From Gammaproteobacteria bacterium (GTDB lineage: Bacteria > Pseudomonadota > Gammaproteobacteria > Pseudomonadales > Halieaceae): a stretch of 52,246 bases of DNA. Below the pieces are notes generated by a model. It did no database searches, was not told where the DNA came from, and worked only from the letters and a program-made list of their open reading frames with translations. A program made the translations under genes and the position numbers. Shown piece after piece: positions 48,025 through 52,246 of this stretch (position 1 is its first letter; every line of letters starts with the position of its first letter). The stretch is from positions 1 through 52,246 of the forward strand of contig QNFR01000004.1 in NCBI GenBank assembly GCA_003646405.1, read 5' to 3'.

Positions 48025-48666
48025 CTATTTCCCCGACACCCGGGTATGCAGCAACGCGGCCCAGGAATTGAACAGATTGACCATATCCGTCCCCGCGGCG
48101 CGGGTCCATTGCAGCATGGCGATGGTGCGCCTGTCACGAATCACTGCCAACAAATCGCCACCGGCCTGGTCATAGAGGCGAAATTCTGCTGAAACATCCA
48201 CTGTATCAGTCGAAGTGCCCGCCATGCCGCTTACGTGACCCGCTGCAGCAGATGTCCTGCCCGGCTCCAGGCGAGTCAACTTCGCGGTAATCCGCAATTC
48301 CTTGTCACCAGTGCCGGCATGCGCGTAGCCGGCAAACGCCCTGTTCATCGCACGGTCCCAGGCACCCTGCAAATTGGTTTTTCGCTCAGGCATGATTTGC
48401 CAATCCCGGCGCATGGTGCCGGGCGCAGTAGTGTGCGAGATATGGACATCGCTTACGTCCATACTCACGACATCAAGCGTCCGGTAGGATGCGAGATTGG
48501 CGTTGGGGCGTGCATAGGCTGCTTCGAAACCGGAGGAACTCACCGGGTGTAAGCCCTCGGCGGCGAACTCGGTGCTGGGCTGCTCTTGCACCACCGGTGT
48601 GTCGGCGCAGGCTGTGATCATTGTGAGCAGAATGAAAACCGCCAAATATTTGGCGCGTTCAGGCAT
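48025..48666 (-). CDS. DUF3313-like outer-membrane lipoprotein
   Basis: A 213-residue lipoprotein: KYLAVFILLTMITAC lipobox followed by Ala-Asp (Asp at +2 can give inner-membrane retention). A mature domain follows with ASYRTLDVVSMDVSDVHI, MRRDWQIMPERKTNLQGAWDRAMNRAF, KELRITAKLTRLEPGRTSAAAG and DVSAEFRLYDQAGGDLLAVIRDRR, the layout of DUF3313. ATG 48666 is preceded by AGAGG nine bases upstream; a TTG six codons earlier lies on that site. The gene begins only 17 bp after the T-run of a hairpin terminator behind the RND gene. Function unknown. Confidence 0.68.
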   Translation of the reverse strand: MPERAKYLAVFILLTMITACADTPVVQEQPSTEFAAEGLHPVSSSGFEAAYARPNANLASYRTLDVVSMDVSDVHISHTTAPGTMRRDWQIMPERKTNLQGAWDRAMNRAFAGYAHAGTGDKELRITAKLTRLEPGRTSAAAGHVSGMAGTSTDTVDVSAEFRLYDQAGGDLLAVIRDRRTIAMLQWTRAAGTDMVNLFNSWAALLHTRVSGK

Positions 48667-48682
48667 GGGGTTGTTCCTCTTC

Positions 48683-48713
48683 AAAAAAAGGCCATCAATT
48701 TTACGCGATGGCC
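48683..48713 (-). terminator. Intrinsic terminator/attenuator between the RND and lipoprotein genes
   Basis: On the minus strand GGCCATC-N10-GATGGCC gives a 7-bp stem followed by seven Ts (48683-48689). The T-run abuts the AGAGG ribosome site of the lipoprotein gene, so read-through or a promoter between the two is needed for that gene. Confidence 0.75.
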
Positions 48714-48735
48714 ATTGATTTTTGGCGGTCCGCAG

Positions 48736-48777
48736 CTAGTACCCCTTCAAGGTGATATTACCTTGAAGGGGTACTAG
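48736..48777. repeat. Perfect 18-bp inverted repeat with 6-nt loop
   Basis: CTAGTACCCCTTCAAGGT (48736-48753) and ACCTTGAAGGGGTACTAG (48760-48777) are exact inverses around GATATT. It lies 11 bp beyond the RND stop. No T-run adjoins, so it may protect the mRNA 3' end or pause transcription before the terminator at 48683-48713. Confidence 0.8.
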
Positions 48778-48788
48778 TTGTACCTGCC

Positions 48789-51188
48789 TCAGGCGTTTTC
48801 AGCGTTGGGCTTCTTGGGCTTGATCAGAAAGCACGCCAGTGCCGGCATCAGGATCAGAGCGCCGAACATGTTCCAGATGAACATGAAGGTCAGCAGAATA
48901 CCCATATCCGCCTGGAACTTGATCGGCGACGCCGCCCAGGTGATAACGCCAGCCGCCAGGGTGACGCCAATAAGCGCTACCACGCGGCCCGTGAAATTCA
49001 GGGTTTCATAATAAGCCTGGGTGAGATGCATACCCTGCTTCTCCTTGGCCAGGATTACCGTGAGCACGTACAGGGCATAGTCAACACCGATACCCACACC
49101 CAGTGCGATTACCGGCAGGGTCGCTACCTTCACGCCGATGCCCAGCCACACCATCAACGCCTCACACAGGATGGAGGTCAGCATCAGGGGCAGTACGGCG
49201 CAGAATACGCCGGGAACAGAGCGGAAGGTCAGTAGACACAGCACGATAACCGCACCGTAAACATAGAACAGCATCTCGGTGTTGGCCTTTTTCACGATGA
49301 TATTGGTCGCGGCCTCAAAACCGGCGCTGCCTGCGCCACCCATGAACTCGGCCACCGGATTGTCTCCCCAGTCCACGTTGAACTGCTCCAGGGCATCCAC
49401 CACCCGGGTCAGGGTCTCCGCCTTGTGATCGGACAAATACACCAGCATGGGCCAGATGGAACAGCCCACGTCCACGTACTCCAGGGTCACCAGTTCATTG
49501 ACCGCGTAGTTGAGAGTGTCCTGGTTGCGGAACATGGATTGCCACTTGGGGAAACCCTCGTTGATACCCATCATGATTTCTCGTGTACGGACATTGAGGC
49601 CGCGAATATCCTCGACGCCGTCCAACTGGCGTAAACGCCACTCAAGCTCACCCGCCAGGCTCATCATCTCGTGATTGACACAACCGTCCGGAGGGGTTTT
49701 GATAATCACCGCGAATACATCGGTACTCACCGAATAATTTTTGATCACGAACGCCACGTCCTTGTTGTAACGCGAGTTGGCCCGCAACTCAGGCGCGCCC
49801 GGATCCAGGTCACCGATTTGCAGGCCTTTGGCCACATAAAAGCCACCGATAGCCATCACAATGGCGATAAGGATAGCGATAGCCGCCGGCCCCTTCCTGG
49901 TAAAAGACAACAGAAAGCGCCACAACCAGTGCATATCCTCGATGCTCTTGGCCCCGTGACTGGCGCGCTCGGCGCACACCTTGCCAACACCGGTATAGGA
50001 CAGGGTGACGGGTATCAGTATCAGGTTGGTAAAAATCAGTACCAGTACACCGATACTGGCGGTAATGGCCAGATCCTGGATCACCTGGATCTGGATGATC
50101 ATCAGTACCGCAAAGCCCACGCCATCAGACAGCAGCGCGGTCACACCAGCCAGGAACAGGCGCCGGAAGGTGTAGCGGGCAGCGATATAGCGATGGGTGC
50201 CGCGGCCAATATCCTGCATCACGCCATTGAGTTTCTGGGCGCCGTGACTCACCCCGATAGCGAACACCAGGAAGGGCACCAGGATGGAGAACGGATCCAG
50301 TTCATAACCCAGCGTGGCAAGAATCCCGATCTGCCAGACCACCGCCACCATGGTGCAGAAAATCACCATGAGGGTAGAACGCAAACAGCGCGTGTACCAA
50401 TTGAGCAGGGCAATAGTGATTACCACCGCCACGGCAAAGAAGCCCATCACCGCCATCATGCCGTCGAGCAGGTCGCCAATCAGTTTTGCGAAGCCGATAA
50501 TATAAATGGATTTATCATCGTCGCCGCCAGCAAACTGATCGCGGATATCCTCCAGCTTGTCGCCGAGATCGGAGTAGTTCAGACGCTCTCCGGTCTCCGG
50601 GTTGGTGTCCAGCAGCGGGACGATAATCGCTGCAGATTTTTGATCGTTGCCAACCAGGTCGCCCATGATGCCCGCCCGGAGTATATTGCGCTTTACCTCC
50701 CCGATAGACCTTTCTGATCCGTCAAAGTCGCCGGGAATAACCGGCCCCCCTTCAAAGCCTTCCTCCGTCACCACCCGCCAACGGGTATTGGGAGTAAAGA
50801 TGGATTTCATACCGATGCGGTCGACGCCCGGGATAAAAAAGATCTCTTCATTTACCGCCTCGAAAAACTTGAGGTTTTCCGGGGTGAATATTGTGCCTTC
50901 CTTGACCCCCACCACGATACGCAGGTTGTTACCCAGCCCCTTCAGGTTGTCCTTGTTGGTCTGGTAGTTGATAACATACTGGTGCGCTTTCGGCAGGGTT
51001 TTCTCAAAGCCCGCCTGCAGCTGGATTTTGGTCGCCTGGAAACCGAGAATGATCGTAACCAGGGCACACAGAATGATAACCTTCGCCCTGTTGTTGAACA
51101 CGAGTTTTTCCAGGAATGTCCCAGATTGATAATCAAATTTACTGAGATCCGAAATTACCGGCAGATCTGATTCTGTTCCATGAGCCAT
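48789..51188 (-). CDS. RND/MMPL-family exporter
   Basis: A 799-residue inner-membrane transporter with two six-helix bundles and two periplasmic loops. The first half has FGFQATKIQLQAGFEKTLPKAHQYVINY-type N-terminus and helices IIGFAKLIGDLLDGMMAVMGFFAVAVVITIALL, with VFAIGVSHGAQKLNG in TM4. The second half repeats this with LPVIALGVGIGVDYALYVLTVILA and GVTLAAGVITWAASPIKFQADMGILLTFMFIWNMFGALILMPAL. The GVSHG and GVDYALY motifs are MMPL-type proton-relay segments. Such exporters often move hydrophobic lipids or steroids and are encoded with YCF48 and DUF1329/DUF1302 genes in this group of bacteria. It follows the YCF48 gene by 26 bp. Confidence 0.9.
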   Translation of the reverse strand: MAHGTESDLPVISDLSKFDYQSGTFLEKLVFNNRAKVIILCALVTIILGFQATKIQLQAGFEKTLPKAHQYVINYQTNKDNLKGLGNNLRIVVGVKEGTIFTPENLKFFEAVNEEIFFIPGVDRIGMKSIFTPNTRWRVVTEEGFEGGPVIPGDFDGSERSIGEVKRNILRAGIMGDLVGNDQKSAAIIVPLLDTNPETGERLNYSDLGDKLEDIRDQFAGGDDDKSIYIIGFAKLIGDLLDGMMAVMGFFAVAVVITIALLNWYTRCLRSTLMVIFCTMVAVVWQIGILATLGYELDPFSILVPFLVFAIGVSHGAQKLNGVMQDIGRGTHRYIAARYTFRRLFLAGVTALLSDGVGFAVLMIIQIQVIQDLAITASIGVLVLIFTNLILIPVTLSYTGVGKVCAERASHGAKSIEDMHWLWRFLLSFTRKGPAAIAILIAIVMAIGGFYVAKGLQIGDLDPGAPELRANSRYNKDVAFVIKNYSVSTDVFAVIIKTPPDGCVNHEMMSLAGELEWRLRQLDGVEDIRGLNVRTREIMMGINEGFPKWQSMFRNQDTLNYAVNELVTLEYVDVGCSIWPMLVYLSDHKAETLTRVVDALEQFNVDWGDNPVAEFMGGAGSAGFEAATNIIVKKANTEMLFYVYGAVIVLCLLTFRSVPGVFCAVLPLMLTSILCEALMVWLGIGVKVATLPVIALGVGIGVDYALYVLTVILAKEKQGMHLTQAYYETLNFTGRVVALIGVTLAAGVITWAASPIKFQADMGILLTFMFIWNMFGALILMPALACFLIKPKKPNAENA

Positions 51189-51214
51189 TAGTGCTTCTCC
51201 AAGATCCTGTTTTA

Positions 51215-52246
51215 TTACGGCAGTTTAAGTTTTTGGATGCCCTTCGGGCCGCCCACCAACAGCGTGCCCTCCGGACCCTCTGCCACCGTATAAATCCTGC
51301 CACCAGAGCGCAGCGGAAGTTGTGCGAAACTATAGCCGTCGTCCGTGCTGGTAAGAATTTCACCTGCGATGCCGACAAATACCAGGTTGCCATTGGCCCG
51401 ACGGGTGGAATCAACCAGGGCACTGGTGGGAGGCTTCTCCACCACTACCCAGGTCCGCCCGATGTCGGTGGTGCGAAACATCCTGCCGCGCAAGCCCCCC
51501 AATACAATGGCGTCATCAGTGGCGGCGGCACTGGTGAAAAAACTGCCTTCCCAGGGTACCGAATGTATTAGTTTGCCGGACGGGGTCTCTGTGGTGGCGT
51601 CGCCCACCATCAGCAGTCCCGCCTCGCCGCTGATGAAAAAAATGCGCTCCCCCGGCAGACCGGCATAGTCGAAATAGTGGAGGAAGGAATCATTTTCCAT
51701 ACTGTGCAGCACGTGGCGCCAGTTTTTCCCACCGTCTTCGGTGCGCAGTATCATGCCGTAGGCGCCCGCCGCGTGGCCGGATGTGGTGCTGTGCATGTAG
51801 ATCTTGAACAGGGGTTTGTCAGCCCCCTGCGTGATGGCGAATTCCATTTCCTCCACCAGGTAGGGGAACAGCGTATCATTCGGGTCAGCCGCCGCCCTTT
51901 CCTCATAGTACGCTTTACCCTCGATGCCGTAGCGGATACCGTCGTACTGTTTGACCCAGGTCTTGCCGCCATCGGCGGAGTGCAGGATGACCCCCTCGTG
52001 GCCCACCGCCCAGCCCAACTCCGGAGTGGGAAAGTGGATATCCAGTAGCGTGCTGCGCACCGGCACCTCGGCCTGCGTCCAGGAATCGCCGCCGTCATCA
52101 GAATACAGAATATGACCCTGAATCCCCACGGCGAAATAGCGGCCGCCATACTGCCTGATGGCAAATATCATTGACTTCGATGCCAGTTCACTGGGGACAG
52201 CGGGCAACTCCAGAACATCGTACGTGGCGGCGTAGGTGACGGACCA
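51215..52246 (-). CDS. YCF48/BNR-repeat exported protein, 5' end beyond the window
   Basis: The frame is open to the last base, so the start lies outside; at least 343 residues are present. It is a beta-propeller of YCF48-type units: YGGRYFAVGIQGHILYSDDGGDSWTQAEVPV, LGWAVGHEGVILHSADGGKTWVKQYDG, GAYGMILRTEDGGKNWRHVLHS, GLRGRMFRTTDIGRTWVVVEKP and GIAGEILTSTDDGYSFAQLPL. YCF48 proteins aid photosystem II assembly in cyanobacteria, but this bacterial group carries them next to MMPL exporters, presumably as a periplasmic partner. The stop is 26 bp before the exporter gene, one operon. Confidence 0.88.
   Translation of the reverse strand, partial: WSVTYAATYDVLELPAVPSELASKSMIFAIRQYGGRYFAVGIQGHILYSDDGGDSWTQAEVPVRSTLLDIHFPTPELGWAVGHEGVILHSADGGKTWVKQYDGIRYGIEGKAYYEERAAADPNDTLFPYLVEEMEFAITQGADKPLFKIYMHSTTSGHAAGAYGMILRTEDGGKNWRHVLHSMENDSFLHYFDYAGLPGERIFFISGEAGLLMVGDATTETPSGKLIHSVPWEGSFFTSAAATDDAIVLGGLRGRMFRTTDIGRTWVVVEKPPTSALVDSTRRANGNLVFVGIAGEILTSTDDGYSFAQLPLRSGGRIYTVAEGPEGTLLVGGPKGIQKLKLP

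Noticed and set aside
49671-50717. Long ORF opposite the RND gene
   Set aside because: His/Gln-rich shadow frame with no recognisable domain; the opposite strand codes a full MMPL protein.

Overview
The window reads as chromosome of a Gram-negative gammaproteobacterium, most likely a marine, lipid-metabolising one of the Cellvibrionales/Halieaceae/Spongiibacteraceae type. This assignment is inferred from gene content: a FabY-type ketoacyl synthase, an RssB-like/STAS pair next to mlaA, a wax-ester synthase, a TonB receptor under a TPP riboswitch, and an MMPL/RND + YCF48 module. Base composition looks moderately GC-rich by eye. No phage, plasmid or complete insertion sequence is present. Accessory character is limited to the left end, several decayed genes and a few repeats.

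Layout. 1-1500 is a small accessory patch beside a tRNA-Val/tRNA-Asp operon: a Fic-family AMPylator-like gene, a 20-bp direct repeat at its start and a perfect 21-bp hairpin. 1.9-6.1 kb holds queD, a convergent AT-rich gap with two DnaA-box-like sites, an esterase/DUF3301 pair, a lipoprotein, a crotonase and a nitroreductase. 6.3-10.7 kb holds fabY, a divergent GlxA-type AraC regulator, a thiolase remnant and a RibB with a degenerate GTP cyclohydrolase II domain. 10.7-15.3 kb holds a solute-binding protein, an overlapping hemerythrin/DUF2249/membrane-protein operon (probable nitric-oxide or oxygen related) and a WS/DGAT with a Lys/Ala/Pro tail. 15.5-21 kb holds a SYLF protein, an EthD-type protein, tRNA-Ala, a double-GST_N protein, gltX, an esterase remnant and a cysteine synthase. 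21.4-24.3 kb is a TPP-riboswitch-controlled thiamine-uptake operon (TonB receptor + PnuT-like permease). 24.4-29.8 kb holds an unknown exported protein, dusA, a TerB-like gene, the STAS/PP2C regulatory pair and mlaA.

The most interesting locus is 29.9-31.9 kb, an overlapping three-gene operon. It encodes a secreted Cys-repeat precursor with eight G-x-C-G sites, a DUF692/MNIO maturase and a DUF2063 partner. This is the HvfABC/bufferin architecture of copper-linked, thiooxazole/oxazolone-modified RiPPs. A possible extracytoplasmic-function sigma promoter precedes it. The precursor core carries three identical 27-bp units, so modification-site number could change by recombination.

32-43.4 kb holds hrpA, a MaoC hydratase, an unknown coiled-coil exported protein overlapping mnmC, a glutaminyl cyclase and an M16C protease. 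43.4-52.2 kb holds a Spy/CpxP-like chaperone abutting a collapsed CpxA-like kinase, a tiny luciferase-like-monooxygenase fragment coupled to an MBL hydrolase, a Nudix hydrolase, a small exported protein, a LysR regulator, a lipoprotein, and an MMPL/RND exporter with a YCF48-like protein cut by the window edge.

Several loci show reductive decay: the thiolase, esterase, kinase and monooxygenase remnants each keep only diagnostic motifs. At least three intergenic regions share a palindromic repeat built around TGACGAG, and a GGGGTCAGG element recurs at four gene junctions.
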